From contig JANXQJ010000177.1 in the NCBI GenBank assembly GCA_025356865.1, forward strand, positions 1 to 43,237: DNA of 43,237 bases, written 5' to 3'. The stretch is from Deltaproteobacteria bacterium (GTDB taxonomy: Bacteria; Desulfobacterota; Deferrimicrobia; Deferrimicrobiales; Deferrimicrobiaceae). The position numbers were made by a program, and so were the translations under genes. This document shows positions 33,435 to 42,165 of the stretch, piece after piece. The notes beneath the pieces are model-generated. The model did no database searches, was not told the DNA's origin, and worked only from the letters and a program-made list of their open reading frames with translations. The stretch's first letter is position 1; each line of letters begins with the position of its first letter.

Positions 33435-34564
33435 AGGTGCTCGCCGTCTTCGGGACCCGTCCCGAGGCGATCAAGATGGCGCCCGTGATCGCGCAGCTCA
33501 AGAGCCGTCCCGGCCGGTTCGACGTCCGCGTCTGCGTGACCGCCCAGCACCGCGAGATGCTCGATTCGGTGCTCGAACTGTTCGGCATCCGTCCCGACCA
33601 CGACCTCGACCTGATGACGCCGGGGCAGGAGCTGTTCGACATCACCTCGGGCGTGCTCCTCGGCATGAGGCGGGTGTTCGAGGCCGAGCGGCCCGGCATC
33701 GTGCTCGTCCACGGCGACACGACCACGACGATGGCCGCGGCGCTCGCCGCCTACTATTGCAGGGTTCCCGTGGGACACGTCGAAGCCGGGTTGCGGACCG
33801 GCGACAAGTACGCCCCCTTCCCCGAAGAGGTCAACCGGAAGGTGGCGGGCGTCCTGGCCGACATCCATTTCGCCCCGACGGAAGCCGCGCGGGCCAACCT
33901 TCTGCGCGAGGGCGTGTCCGACGCGTCGATCGTCGTCACCGGGAACACGGTGGTCGACGCGCTGCTCGACGTGGCCGGCCGCCTCGAAGGCGACGCCGCC
34001 CTCCGGTCGCGTCTCGAAGCCGACTTCCCGTTCCTCGACCCGGCTCGCAGGCTGATCCTCGTCACGGGGCATCGGCGCGAGAATTTCGGGGACGGCTTCG
34101 AAAACATCTGCGGCGCGCTGGCCGACCTGGCGGCGAAATACGGCGATGCACAGATCCTCTATCCCGTGCACCTGAACCCGAACGTCCAGGAACCGGTGCG
34201 GCGCATTCTCGGTGGAACGGCAACTCCGAACGTCCACCTGATCCCGCCGGTCGACTATCTTCCGTTCGTCTACCTGATGACGCGGGCCCACCTGATCATC
34301 ACCGACTCCGGCGGCGTGCAGGAAGAGGCGCCGTCGCTGGGCAAGCCGGTGCTCGTGATGCGCGAGGTGACCGAGCGTCCCGAGGCCGTCGCGGCGGGCA
34401 CGGTCCGCCTGGTCGGCACCGTCCGCGAGGCGATCGTCCGGGAGGCGTCGCGGCTGCTCGACGACCCCGCGGCTTACCGCGCGATGAGCCAGGCGCACAA
34501 TCCGTACGGCGACGGGCAGGCGGCGTCGCGGATCGCAGGGCGATTGTCGCACCCGGTCCGTTGA
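33428..34564 (+). CDS. wecB: UDP-N-acetylglucosamine 2-epimerase (non-hydrolysing)
   Basis: WecB interconverts UDP-GlcNAc and UDP-ManNAc for surface glycans. The 378-residue protein has the full set of motifs: [65 protein letters not shown] and [20 protein letters not shown], then TERPEA. The ATG overlaps the waaC stop. No wecC (UDP-ManNAc dehydrogenase) lies in the window, so ManNAc may be used directly or oxidised by an enzyme encoded elsewhere. Confidence 0.95.
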   Translation: MLKVLAVFGTRPEAIKMAPVIAQLKSRPGRFDVRVCVTAQHREMLDSVLELFGIRPDHDLDLMTPGQELFDITSGVLLGMRRVFEAERPGIVLVHGDTTTTMAAALAAYYCRVPVGHVEAGLRTGDKYAPFPEEVNRKVAGVLADIHFAPTEAARANLLREGVSDASIVVTGNTVVDALLDVAGRLEGDAALRSRLEADFPFLDPARRLILVTGHRRENFGDGFENICGALADLAAKYGDAQILYPVHLNPNVQEPVRRILGGTATPNVHLIPPVDYLPFVYLMTRAHLIITDSGGVQEEAPSLGKPVLVMREVTERPEAVAAGTVRLVGTVREAIVREASRLLDDPAAYRAMSQAHNPYGDGQAASRIAGRLSHPVR

Positions 34565-34615
34565 GCGATCGGGAGCAGTCATCCCTTATTCCGACTGAAA
34601 CACGAGGAGGTTGTG

Positions 34616-35449
34616 ATGAAGGTTTCCGGCTTTACGATCGTCCGGAATGGGATCCGCCTTGGTTATCCGCTGGTCGAGTCGATTTGTTCCATCCTGCCCA
34701 TCGTCGACGAGTATGTCGTTCTGGTCGGCCCCTCAGACGACGGGACGGCCGAGGCGGTCCGGGCGATCGGCGACCCCAAGGTCCGGATCGTCGACAGCGA
34801 CTGGAACGACACGGTTCGCAAGGACGGCCTTTTCTTTAGCATCCTGACGAACCAGGCACTGGCCGAATGCAAGGGCGATTGGGCCTTTTATCTCCAGGCT
34901 GACGAAGTCATCCACGAGAAGGATCTTTCCGCGATCCGGAAAGCGATGGAGGAGAAACTGGGCGATCCGCAGATCAAGGCCATGCTGCTGCGTTTTCGCA
35001 ATTTTCACGGCGACTACAGCACCTTCAACCCTTATTCCCACCGCAAAGCCGTCCGGATCGTCCGCAACGACGGCACCGTCGAGAGTTCCGGCGACGCGGT
35101 CTCGTTCGCGCTCAAGACCGACCCCGGCCGCAAGCCGATCCAGAACGTCCACCCCGAGAACGTCCATTTCCTCGAGAGCGTGCGCGTGTTCCACTACTCG
35201 TGGGTCAAGGATTTGAAAGGGCTGGTCGAGAAAACCAACCTGATGGAAGACCACTATTTCGGGCCGGATGCCAAGAAGGTGACGGAGTACAACCTCGAGG
35301 TCCACAAGATGACCCGCTTCACGGGCGGCCATCCCGCCGTCATGGCCGACCGGATCGGATCGTTCCGCTCGCCGTTCCCGCCGTTGCCAAACCGGTGGCT
35401 CAACCCGAAGTTCTACGCCCACCTGATGCGCCACGGGTACAAGCGGTAA
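34616..35449 (+). CDS. Family 2-like glycosyltransferase
   Basis: This 277-residue enzyme has a GT-A fold. It begins MKVSGFTIVRNGIRLGYPL. DEYVVLVGPSDDGT is the nucleotide-sugar-binding strand, and FYLQADEVIHEKD takes the place of the DxD metal motif (QADE form). A C-terminal region contains VRVFHYSWVKDLKGL. Donor and acceptor cannot be told. AGGAGG lies five bases before ATG 34616; GTG 34613 is too close to it. It is preceded by a 51-base gap after wecB, one of the wider spaces of the operon. Confidence 0.82.
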   Translation: MKVSGFTIVRNGIRLGYPLVESICSILPIVDEYVVLVGPSDDGTAEAVRAIGDPKVRIVDSDWNDTVRKDGLFFSILTNQALAECKGDWAFYLQADEVIHEKDLSAIRKAMEEKLGDPQIKAMLLRFRNFHGDYSTFNPYSHRKAVRIVRNDGTVESSGDAVSFALKTDPGRKPIQNVHPENVHFLESVRVFHYSWVKDLKGLVEKTNLMEDHYFGPDAKKVTEYNLEVHKMTRFTGGHPAVMADRIGSFRSPFPPLPNRWLNPKFYAHLMRHGYKR

Positions 35450-35454
35450 AGTCG

Positions 35455-36537
35455 GTGGAAGGCTCCCTCCACGTCGTCGAACCGACACTCGATTCGAGCG
35501 CGGGCCACTGCCGCAGCTTCGTCGAGAACCTGTGCCGCGCGTCCGCCGGCCTCGGAGTGGCCATCCACGTGTGGGCAGGGCGCCACGCCGAGCTCACGGT
35601 GCCCGAAGGGGCCACGGTCACGCTGCACCGGCATTTCTTCCGTCGTATCCGCCGGTTCCAGTCGTATTTCCTGTACCGCCGGCTGCTCAGGGGACCGGGA
35701 CGCATCCTGGTCTCCACGGCCGGCCGCATCGACCTGGCTCTCCTGACGATGGCCGCGGGCGCCCCGCTTCCTCCCCGCAAGGCGTTCCTGTTTTTCCATT
35801 GGCTCCATCCCTCTCCGAAAAAGGCGGCATTCCTCCGGGAGACGGCGCGCAGGCAGCCCGAACTGGTCGTCCTCGCCCCGATCCCGCAGGTGGCGGAACC
35901 ATTCCGGGAGTTCGGGTTCCGGAACGTGCAACTCGTGCCCTACCCGGTTGCCCAGTCCGCCGGAGCCGCGAAGCCGAACGCCTCGTTCGATCACCTTCTT
36001 TTCGCGGGCGCCCCCCGGAAGGACAAGGGGTTCGAGCACATCGTCTCGCTGATCGCCAGGTTGAAGGAGACAGGCGAGACGGTCCCGTTCGTCGTCCAGA
36101 CGTCGGCCAGCCATTACGGCAAGGAAGACTCGTTCATCCGGGACCAGTTTGCCCGCCTTGCGGCGATCGGCTACCCGGGTCTTCGCACCGTCTCCGAGAC
36201 GCTGTCGCCTGCGGAATACGCGAAGCTGTTCGAAGGCGCGATCTGCCTCCAGCCGTACGACCGGGCCACCTTCGCCGGGCGCGTCAGCGGCGTCACCCTC
36301 GACGCCCTGGCGGCGGGCGCCCCGATGGTGGTCCCCGACGGCACCTGGAATGCGCGGGTTGCCGGGACGCACGGCGCGGGGGTCGTGGTCGACGACCTGT
36401 CGCCCGATGCGCTGCTCGCTGCCGTCAACGCCATCCGGAATGACTACGCGTCCTTTCGGGACCGGGCGTGGGCCGGCGGCGGCCGGATGCGGCAGTCCAA
36501 CGATGCCGCCCGACTGCTCGAGGCGCTCACTTCATGA
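35455..36537 (+). CDS. Family 4-type glycosyltransferase
   Basis: This 360-residue protein has a GT-B layout. The N-terminal half contains SLHVVEPTLDSSAGHCRSFV and FLFFHWLHPSPKKAAFL. The C-terminal half has HLLFAGAPRKDKGFEHIVSL, ICLQPYDRATFAGRVSGV and LDALAAGAPMVVPDGTW, the retaining GT4 donor-binding region. The start is GTG 35455, five bases after the previous stop, with no good ATG nearby. The stop overlaps the next ATG (ATGA). The substrate is unknown; context indicates LPS or O-polysaccharide assembly. Confidence 0.8.
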   Translation: MEGSLHVVEPTLDSSAGHCRSFVENLCRASAGLGVAIHVWAGRHAELTVPEGATVTLHRHFFRRIRRFQSYFLYRRLLRGPGRILVSTAGRIDLALLTMAAGAPLPPRKAFLFFHWLHPSPKKAAFLRETARRQPELVVLAPIPQVAEPFREFGFRNVQLVPYPVAQSAGAAKPNASFDHLLFAGAPRKDKGFEHIVSLIARLKETGETVPFVVQTSASHYGKEDSFIRDQFARLAAIGYPGLRTVSETLSPAEYAKLFEGAICLQPYDRATFAGRVSGVTLDALAAGAPMVVPDGTWNARVAGTHGAGVVVDDLSPDALLAAVNAIRNDYASFRDRAWAGGGRMRQSNDAARLLEALTS

Positions 36538-37334
36538 CGGGTTTCCCTCGCGACGCAGGAAACGCGGCGCCTCGCCGGCCCCTCTCTGCCGTGCTGATCG
36601 CTCTAAACGAGGGAGCGCGCATCGGGGCGTGCCTCGATTCGCTTGCCTTCGCCGACGAGATCGTCGTCGTCGATTCCGGGAGCATCGACGACACGGCGGA
36701 GATCGCCCGGGCGCACGGCGCGCGCGTGGTCGACCTCCCGTGGAAGGGATTCGGCCCCCAGAAGCAGGCCGCGGTCGAGGCGGCGACGCACGACACGGTG
36801 TTCAACCTCGACTGCGATGAGCGCGTGACGCCGGAGCTGGCGTCCGAGATCGCCGCGCTGCTCGGGAGCGAGCCGGCCTGCGCCGCCTGGACGGTGCCGC
36901 GCCGCACCTTCCTGGGCGACAAGGAAATCCGCCACTGCGGCTGGTATCCCGACCGGACGGTCCGGCTGTTCGACCGCCGCAGGGCGCGTTTCTCGGAAGA
37001 CCTCGTCCACGAGCGGGTGATCGTCGACGGCAAGACGGGCGAACTCGCGAATCCGCTGCTTCACTATTCGTTCACGGGGCTGGCCGACCTGTTGGTGAAG
37101 CTCAACCGCTACAGCGACCTGTCCGCCCGCCAGATGGCCGACAAGGGACGCCGCTGCGGCCCGTTCGACCTGCTGCTGCGCCCCCCGTTCGCCTTCTTCA
37201 AGACGTTCGTCCTGCGGCTGGGCTTCCTCGACGGCGTCGAGGGTTTCATCGTCTCGTGCAGCACGGCGATGCTGTCGTTCGCGAAGTACGTCAAGTTGCG
37301 CGAGAAGGTTGGAGCGGAGGGACGGAAACGCTGA
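36534..37334 (+). CDS. WaaE/KdtX-like family 2 glycosyltransferase
   Basis: This 266-residue GT2 enzyme has LSAVLIALNEGARIGACLDS, ADEIVVVDSGSIDDTAEIA, the LDCDERVTPEL metal-binding motif and RRTFLGDKEIRHCGWYPDR. A C-terminal amphipathic/hydrophobic region (FFKTFVLRLGFLDGVEGFIV) suits membrane association. This combination is typical of WaaE-type beta-1,4-glucosyltransferases acting on LPS core heptose. It fits with the heptosyltransferases in the same operon, but a related sugar transfer is possible. It overlaps the previous gene by four bases. Confidence 0.83.
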   Translation: MTGFPRDAGNAAPRRPLSAVLIALNEGARIGACLDSLAFADEIVVVDSGSIDDTAEIARAHGARVVDLPWKGFGPQKQAAVEAATHDTVFNLDCDERVTPELASEIAALLGSEPACAAWTVPRRTFLGDKEIRHCGWYPDRTVRLFDRRRARFSEDLVHERVIVDGKTGELANPLLHYSFTGLADLLVKLNRYSDLSARQMADKGRRCGPFDLLLRPPFAFFKTFVLRLGFLDGVEGFIVSCSTAMLSFAKYVKLREKVGAEGRKR

Positions 37335-37347
37335 ACGCAACTTGTCT

Positions 37348-37374
37348 GCCGTCCGCTGGCGGGACGGCGGGTTT
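37348..37374 (+). terminator. Weak hairpin between the WaaE-like and methyltransferase genes
   Basis: GCCGTCC (37348-37354) pairs with GGACGGC (37362-37368), followed by GGGTTT. The T run is short, so termination may be partial. It marks the widest gap (74 bases) inside the operon. Confidence 0.4.
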
Positions 37375-37408
37375 CCATTTCGTTGGGTGAAGATTTCAGG
37401 AGGCTGGC

Positions 37409-38134
37409 ATGGATAAAAATTCAAAGCAGCGGGAAGGGTCGTGCAATCCCGCCTTCGTCGTCGACGGTGCTTGGGAAAAGGCAGGGGGCCGCGCCCAGAC
37501 CCGGGCGTTCGCGGAGGCGTTCGTCAGAAACTTCACGATCCCGTTTCGGCAGTTCTCGCTGCTGGACGTGGGGTGCGCGCTCGGAGATGCCCTCCCCGTG
37601 TTTCGGAAAGCGTACCCCGAGGCGAAGCTGTCCGGTTGCGACGTCGGGATCTCCGGCATAAAAAGGTGCCGTTCGGATTATGGGGCCATCGCCGAGTTTC
37701 ATGATATGGGTTTTCGGGAGTTGGACGGTTTCTGGGATGTGATCTATTGTTCGAACGTGCTGGAACACTTTTCCGACTACGTCGAAATTGCCGCCCTGAT
37801 GGTTCGGAAATGCCGGGTTCTTTATGTGATGACGCCGTATTTCGAACTTCACAAGGACGGGAGGCCTCTGACCGCGGAAGATTACGGACATGTGGCCACC
37901 CTGCACGAACACTCCTTCGACGAGCTTTATGGAAGGGGCTTGCTGGAGGCACCGTTGGAGACAAAGATCTTCCGTGCCCCGAAGGCATGGAGCCCCCCCT
38001 TGCCGAAGGAGATTGTCCGGCAACTCCGGAGACGGGCCAAGATGGCGATTACCGGGAAGTTCCAACCTCCCAAAAACTGGCAGATCTGCTACGAGCTTCG
38101 ACGAAAAGACGCTCCGGGCTTGCCACGACCATGA
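37409..38134 (+). CDS. SAM-dependent methyltransferase (class I)
   Basis: This 241-residue protein has motif I LLDVGCALGDALPVF, then SGCDVGISGIKRC, FWDVIYCSNVLEHFSDY and VLYVMTPYFELHKDG, the layout of class I methyltransferases in polysaccharide clusters. The substrate is unknown. AGGAGG precedes the ATG. Its codons are less G+C-biased than those of its neighbours (for example GAT AAA AAT TCA AAG near the start, and TTT CAT GAT ATG GGT TTT), suggesting separate acquisition. Its stop lies 46 bases before the radical SAM start. Confidence 0.82.
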   Translation: MDKNSKQREGSCNPAFVVDGAWEKAGGRAQTRAFAEAFVRNFTIPFRQFSLLDVGCALGDALPVFRKAYPEAKLSGCDVGISGIKRCRSDYGAIAEFHDMGFRELDGFWDVIYCSNVLEHFSDYVEIAALMVRKCRVLYVMTPYFELHKDGRPLTAEDYGHVATLHEHSFDELYGRGLLEAPLETKIFRAPKAWSPPLPKEIVRQLRRRAKMAITGKFQPPKNWQICYELRRKDAPGLPRP

Positions 38135-38180
38135 AGCGGCCCAAGGGCATTCATCCGGACCAAGGTCGAAGGGGGTGGCC

Positions 38181-39758
38181 GTGCGGATACTGATCGTATC
38201 GGTGAAGTCGGACATGATCCCGGTCGGGCTCGCGTACATCTCCGCTTCGCTGAAGCGGGCCGGGCACGACGTCGAGGGGATCGTTTACGGCGATCCCACA
38301 GACCTTTCCGGCCGCATCCCGGGGAACTTCGACTTCATCGCGATGGGCGGCCTGTCGTCCCAGTACCGGCAGCTCAAGGCGATTGCAGGCCTGGCCAGGG
38401 AGGCAGGGCTTAAGCTGATCGGGGGGGGCGGCATCGTCACCTCCGAGCCCGAGCTGATGAGCCGGGCGCTGGAACTGGACTACGCGGTGATCGGGGAAGG
38501 CGAGACGGGCGTCGTCGAGTTGCTGGCGTGCCTGGAGGGCGGGGGCAACCTCCGCGACGTCGCCGGAATCGGCTTTTTCGAAGGGGGCGAATTCGTCCTC
38601 ACTGCGGAGCGGGAGCAGGACGACAGGCTGGACCTGCTTCCTTACCCGGACTACGAGGCGTTAGGCTACCTGGACCACCTGGAAACCGTCAGACCCTCCG
38701 ACCAGTACTTCCTGGACCTGTTCGACTACCCGAGGGAATATCCGATCATCACTTCCCGTTCGTGCCCCTTCATGTGCACGTTCTGCTACCACCCGGTCGG
38801 GGATAAATACCGGAAGCGGTCGGTGGATTCCATCATCGAGGAACTCGGAGCCGTCATCCCGAAATACCGGATCAACGTCGTATCGATCTACGACGAACTG
38901 TTTTCCTACGACGAGGAGCGTGTCTACGAGTTCTGCCGGAAGTTCAAGGCGCTTGCCGCGACATTCCCGTGGGAGATCCGCTGGAATTGCCAGATGCGCG
39001 TCTCCGGCCTGAAGGACGACATGCTCGACGACATGAGGGACGCCGGCTGTTATGCGGTGAGCTACGGGTTCGAAAGCTACAGCCCCGTCGTCCTTAAGAG
39101 CATGAAGAAGGGGATCAAGCCCGAGCAGATCCACCACGCCGTCCACGCGACGGCCGACCGGGGGATATCGATCCAGGGCAACTTCATCTTCGGGGACAAG
39201 GCCGAGACGAAGGGGACCGCGCTGGAGACGCTCGAGTTCTGGAAGGACCACAAGGAAACGGGCATCCTCCTGGCTTTCATCATCGCCTGCCCCGACAGCG
39301 CGATGTACCGGCACTGCATCGCGAAGGGGCTGATAAAGGACAGGCTGGACTTCATCGAGAACCACCTGTTCGACATCATGAACATGACGGAACTGCCCGA
39401 CGGCGAGTTCCTCGGGATGCAGGCGCTGGTCCGGAAGTACTCCATGATGTACACGTCGAACGCGGTGCCGCTCGAAAGGACCCCGACCAGCCTGACGATG
39501 AAATGCCCGCACTGCGGCGGCGTGACCGAATACGGCAATTTCGTCGTCACGGGCAGCAGGATGAACAAGATGATGTACTGCAGGAAGTGCCGGAAGCGCT
39601 TCTTCGCGGTCAGCAGGATGCACCACGTCCTCTCCAGGATCAGGGGCGCCCTGCTGACCCCGGCAAGCTACAAGCTGCAGATGCGGATCAAGGGGTTCAG
39701 GAAAAAGCTGAAGCGCCGTCTTCTCGGCAGGGCGCCGGAAGCCCGTCCCGGGTCATGA
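38181..39758 (+). CDS. Cobalamin-binding-type radical SAM protein with C-terminal zinc ribbon
   Basis: This 525-residue protein has an N-terminal Rossmann-like B12-binding-type domain (about residues 1-150, with IPVGLAYISASLKRAGHDVEG and YAVIGEGETGVVELL). The radical SAM domain carries CxxxCxxC at C195, C199 and C202 (SRSCPFMCTFCYHP). The C-terminal zinc-ribbon-like segment (about 442-470) has CPHC and CRKC pairs. Known relatives methylate or rearrange unactivated carbons, but no substrate is evident. GTG 38181 has AAGGGGG well placed upstream; GTG 38175 is an alternative. Arginine is often AGG (a dozen or more), unlike flanking genes that use CGC/CGG. The stop overlaps the next ATG. Confidence 0.85.
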   Translation: MRILIVSVKSDMIPVGLAYISASLKRAGHDVEGIVYGDPTDLSGRIPGNFDFIAMGGLSSQYRQLKAIAGLAREAGLKLIGGGGIVTSEPELMSRALELDYAVIGEGETGVVELLACLEGGGNLRDVAGIGFFEGGEFVLTAEREQDDRLDLLPYPDYEALGYLDHLETVRPSDQYFLDLFDYPREYPIITSRSCPFMCTFCYHPVGDKYRKRSVDSIIEELGAVIPKYRINVVSIYDELFSYDEERVYEFCRKFKALAATFPWEIRWNCQMRVSGLKDDMLDDMRDAGCYAVSYGFESYSPVVLKSMKKGIKPEQIHHAVHATADRGISIQGNFIFGDKAETKGTALETLEFWKDHKETGILLAFIIACPDSAMYRHCIAKGLIKDRLDFIENHLFDIMNMTELPDGEFLGMQALVRKYSMMYTSNAVPLERTPTSLTMKCPHCGGVTEYGNFVVTGSRMNKMMYCRKCRKRFFAVSRMHHVLSRIRGALLTPASYKLQMRIKGFRKKLKRRLLGRAPEARPGS

Positions 39759-40891
39759 AGCGGCCGCCGGATCCCCCTCCCGCGTCGGTCCTGATCGCCT
39801 GCGTCCGGCTGATCGGCGACGTGATCCTCGCGACGCCGCTGGTCGGGCTGTTCCAGGAGGCATGGCCCGGCGCCGCGATCGACGTGCTCGTCGCCCGCGG
39901 CACGGGCGAGTTCCTCGAGAAGGACCCGCGCATCCGGAAGGTGATCTACGCCGGGAGCGGGAAGGGGGCGGGATCGGGCAAGGGCGGCGCCGGCTACGCC
40001 CGCCGGATCTTCCGCTCCTACGATCTCGCGGTCAGCCTGACGGCGACCGACCGGGGGACGCTGGCCGCCCTGATCGCCGGGAGGCGGGCGCGGGTCGGCT
40101 TCCTCCAGGGCGTCGGGGGCTATCGCGACGGGTGGAAGCGGATCGCGCTCAACCACGCTCTCCCGATTCCCTACGAGGGACACGTCGCCCAGATGGGGCA
40201 GCGCGTCGCGGAGGCGGTCGGCCTCCCTGTCGCCCGGCTCGAGGCGAAGCTGTTCTGGGACGGCTCCGACGAGGCGGCGGTCACGGCGGCGTTGCACGAG
40301 GGAGGCGTCGACCGCCCCTTCTTCGTCGTCCACCCGTTCGCCCGCTGGCGCTACAAGTACTGGGAGCCCGCGCGGTTCGCCGAGGTCAGCGACGCGGTGA
40401 GCGCGCGGCACGGCCTCGCCCCCGTGTGGACCTCCTCGCCCGATCCCGCCGAGCGCGCGCTGCTGCGCGAGGCGGCGGCCCGCTGCACGGCCGCGCCGCT
40501 GCTCGTGGAAGGGGCGCTGTCGCTCAACGGCATGGCGTGCCTCCTGTCGCGGGCGTCGCTCTACCTCGGCCTCGACACGGCGGTGTCCCACGTCGCCGCG
40601 ACGACGGGAATCCCGATGGTCGTCCTGTACGGGCCGACCTTGGCCCGCTGGTGGTCGCCCTGGCGCAACGACGGCCCCGTCGCCCAGCAGTGCCCCGCGA
40701 TGCGCGGCGTCCAGCGGATCGGCGACACGATCCTGATCCAGAAGGACTGGGATTGCGTCCCGTGCGGAAAGAGGGGGTGCGACGATCGCGGCGGGGAAAG
40801 CCGCTGCATGGCCGACATCGGCGTCGGCGAGGTGCTGGACGCGGTCCGGGAACTTCTCGGCACGGCCCCCGCTCCCGGGGGCGCCCCGTGA
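39755..40891 (+). CDS. Family 9 glycosyltransferase (heptosyltransferase III/RfaQ-like)
   Basis: This 378-residue GT9 protein begins with a proline-rich stretch and then VLIACVRLIGDVILATPLVG. It contains FFVVHPFARWRYKYWEPARFA, GLDTAVSHVAATTGIPMVVL, GPTLARWWSPW and a cysteine-bearing tail (CVPCGKRGCDDRG). These fit RfaQ-type heptosyltransferases. A glycine/serine/lysine-rich insert (GSGKGAGSGKGGAG, about residues 66-79) sits between strands and looks like a flexible loop. It is coupled by ATGA to the radical SAM gene and by GTGA to the next gene. Confidence 0.85.
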   Translation: MKRPPDPPPASVLIACVRLIGDVILATPLVGLFQEAWPGAAIDVLVARGTGEFLEKDPRIRKVIYAGSGKGAGSGKGGAGYARRIFRSYDLAVSLTATDRGTLAALIAGRRARVGFLQGVGGYRDGWKRIALNHALPIPYEGHVAQMGQRVAEAVGLPVARLEAKLFWDGSDEAAVTAALHEGGVDRPFFVVHPFARWRYKYWEPARFAEVSDAVSARHGLAPVWTSSPDPAERALLREAAARCTAAPLLVEGALSLNGMACLLSRASLYLGLDTAVSHVAATTGIPMVVLYGPTLARWWSPWRNDGPVAQQCPAMRGVQRIGDTILIQKDWDCVPCGKRGCDDRGGESRCMADIGVGEVLDAVRELLGTAPAPGGAP

Positions 40892-42165
40892 GCGTGGCCA
40901 CGACGACCCGCTGGCTCGTCGTCTCCTATTTCGCGAACATCGACGGGATGGCGCCCTCGCAGCACCTGGACGACCGGCTGCCGCACCTTCGCGCCCTCGG
41001 CGTCGAACCGCTGCTCCTGTCGGGTCCCTGCTGCGATCCTGTCGCCGGGATGACGCACGCCCGTGTCCCCTCCGTCGCCCCGTCCGGGCTCCGCTTCGAG
41101 CTTCGCCACCGGAAGAAGCGGACGAAGAGCGCCGTCGTTCGCGCGCTCCTGTCGCTCGCCCAGCTCGCGCTGCTCCCCTTCTACCTCGTCGAGAAGGCAG
41201 TCGCCGACCTCGACAGCCAGTGGTCCTGGTTCCCGCTGGCGGGCCGCAAGGGATGTGCGCTATGCCGCGAACACGGCCCTTCGCTGATCTATTCGACCGG
41301 CGGACCGTGGAGCGCCCACGTCGCGGCCGCGCGCGCCGTCCGGGCGACCGGCCTGCCCTGGATCGCCGAGATGCAGGACCCGCTGGTACACGGCGACTGG
41401 CTTCGCAGCGGTGCCGCGCTGCGCGTCTCGGAAGCCGTCGAGGGGATGATCTTCCGCGAGGCGTCCGCCGTCGTCTTCCTGACCGGCGCGGCGCGTGCCG
41501 CAGCCGAGGCGCGCACCGGTATTTCCGGCAAGGCCGTGTGCATCCTCCCCGGCGCCGAGCCGTTCCCCGATCCGCCCCCCGCCGTCGAAAAGGGGGCGCA
41601 TTGCCGCTTTGCCCACTTCGGCTCGCTGGGCGGGTCGCGCAACCTGAAGGTGCTCCTCGAGGCGCTCGCGCTGCTGTTCCGGGAGAGTCCACCGATGGCC
41701 GATGCGGTCCGTCTCGACGTTTACGGAAGCATCGACAAGTTGTCGCGCAGCCTGGTCGACGGTTTCCCATGGTCCGGGATCGTGTCGCTCCACGGTCGCG
41801 TCCCGCGCGCCGAGTCGCTCGCCGCCATGCGCCGCGCCGACGTGCTGCTGCTCATCCAGAACACCGAGGAATTCTCGTCCGAGACGATCCCTTCCAAGAC
41901 GTACGAATACCTGCACGCCGGCCGGCCGCTGCTCGGCCTCGTCCACCGGAACCCCGAGCTTTCCGGGATACTTGAGGCGGCCGGCCACGCCGCGGCCGAT
42001 GCCGACGATGCCGGGGCGGTGAAGGAAGCGGCGCTCCGGCTGATCCGATCATGGGCGGGGGGCGGGGCAGGCGGACGCGCCGTGGCCGTTGCGTCGCCCT
42101 GCACCGTGGCGTCGGCGGTCGATGCGCTCGTGGCGCTCGGGCGGACTCTGGAGCGTCGCGCATGA
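40888..42165 (+). CDS. Family 4-type glycosyltransferase
   Basis: This 425-residue GT-B protein starts with GTG in a GTGA overlap. The N-terminal half has WLVVSYFANIDGMAPSQHLD, LIYSTGGPWSAHVAA and PWIAEMQDPLVHGDW. The C-terminal half has RFAHFGSLGGSRNLKVLLEA, SLHGRVPRAESLAAMRRADV and SETIPSKTYEYLHAGRPLLG, the GT4 donor site with its conserved Glu. A similar arrangement is seen in sugar transferases that work on long-chain polysaccharides. The donor is not known. Confidence 0.82.
   Translation: MSVATTTRWLVVSYFANIDGMAPSQHLDDRLPHLRALGVEPLLLSGPCCDPVAGMTHARVPSVAPSGLRFELRHRKKRTKSAVVRALLSLAQLALLPFYLVEKAVADLDSQWSWFPLAGRKGCALCREHGPSLIYSTGGPWSAHVAAARAVRATGLPWIAEMQDPLVHGDWLRSGAALRVSEAVEGMIFREASAVVFLTGAARAAAEARTGISGKAVCILPGAEPFPDPPPAVEKGAHCRFAHFGSLGGSRNLKVLLEALALLFRESPPMADAVRLDVYGSIDKLSRSLVDGFPWSGIVSLHGRVPRAESLAAMRRADVLLLIQNTEEFSSETIPSKTYEYLHAGRPLLGLVHRNPELSGILEAAGHAAADADDAGAVKEAALRLIRSWAGGGAGGRAVAVASPCTVASAVDALVALGRTLERRA

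Noticed and set aside
39668-41770. 700-codon minus-strand frame under the GT9 and GT4 genes
   Set aside because: Arginine-rich low-complexity product. The plus-strand genes have complete family motifs and coupled starts.
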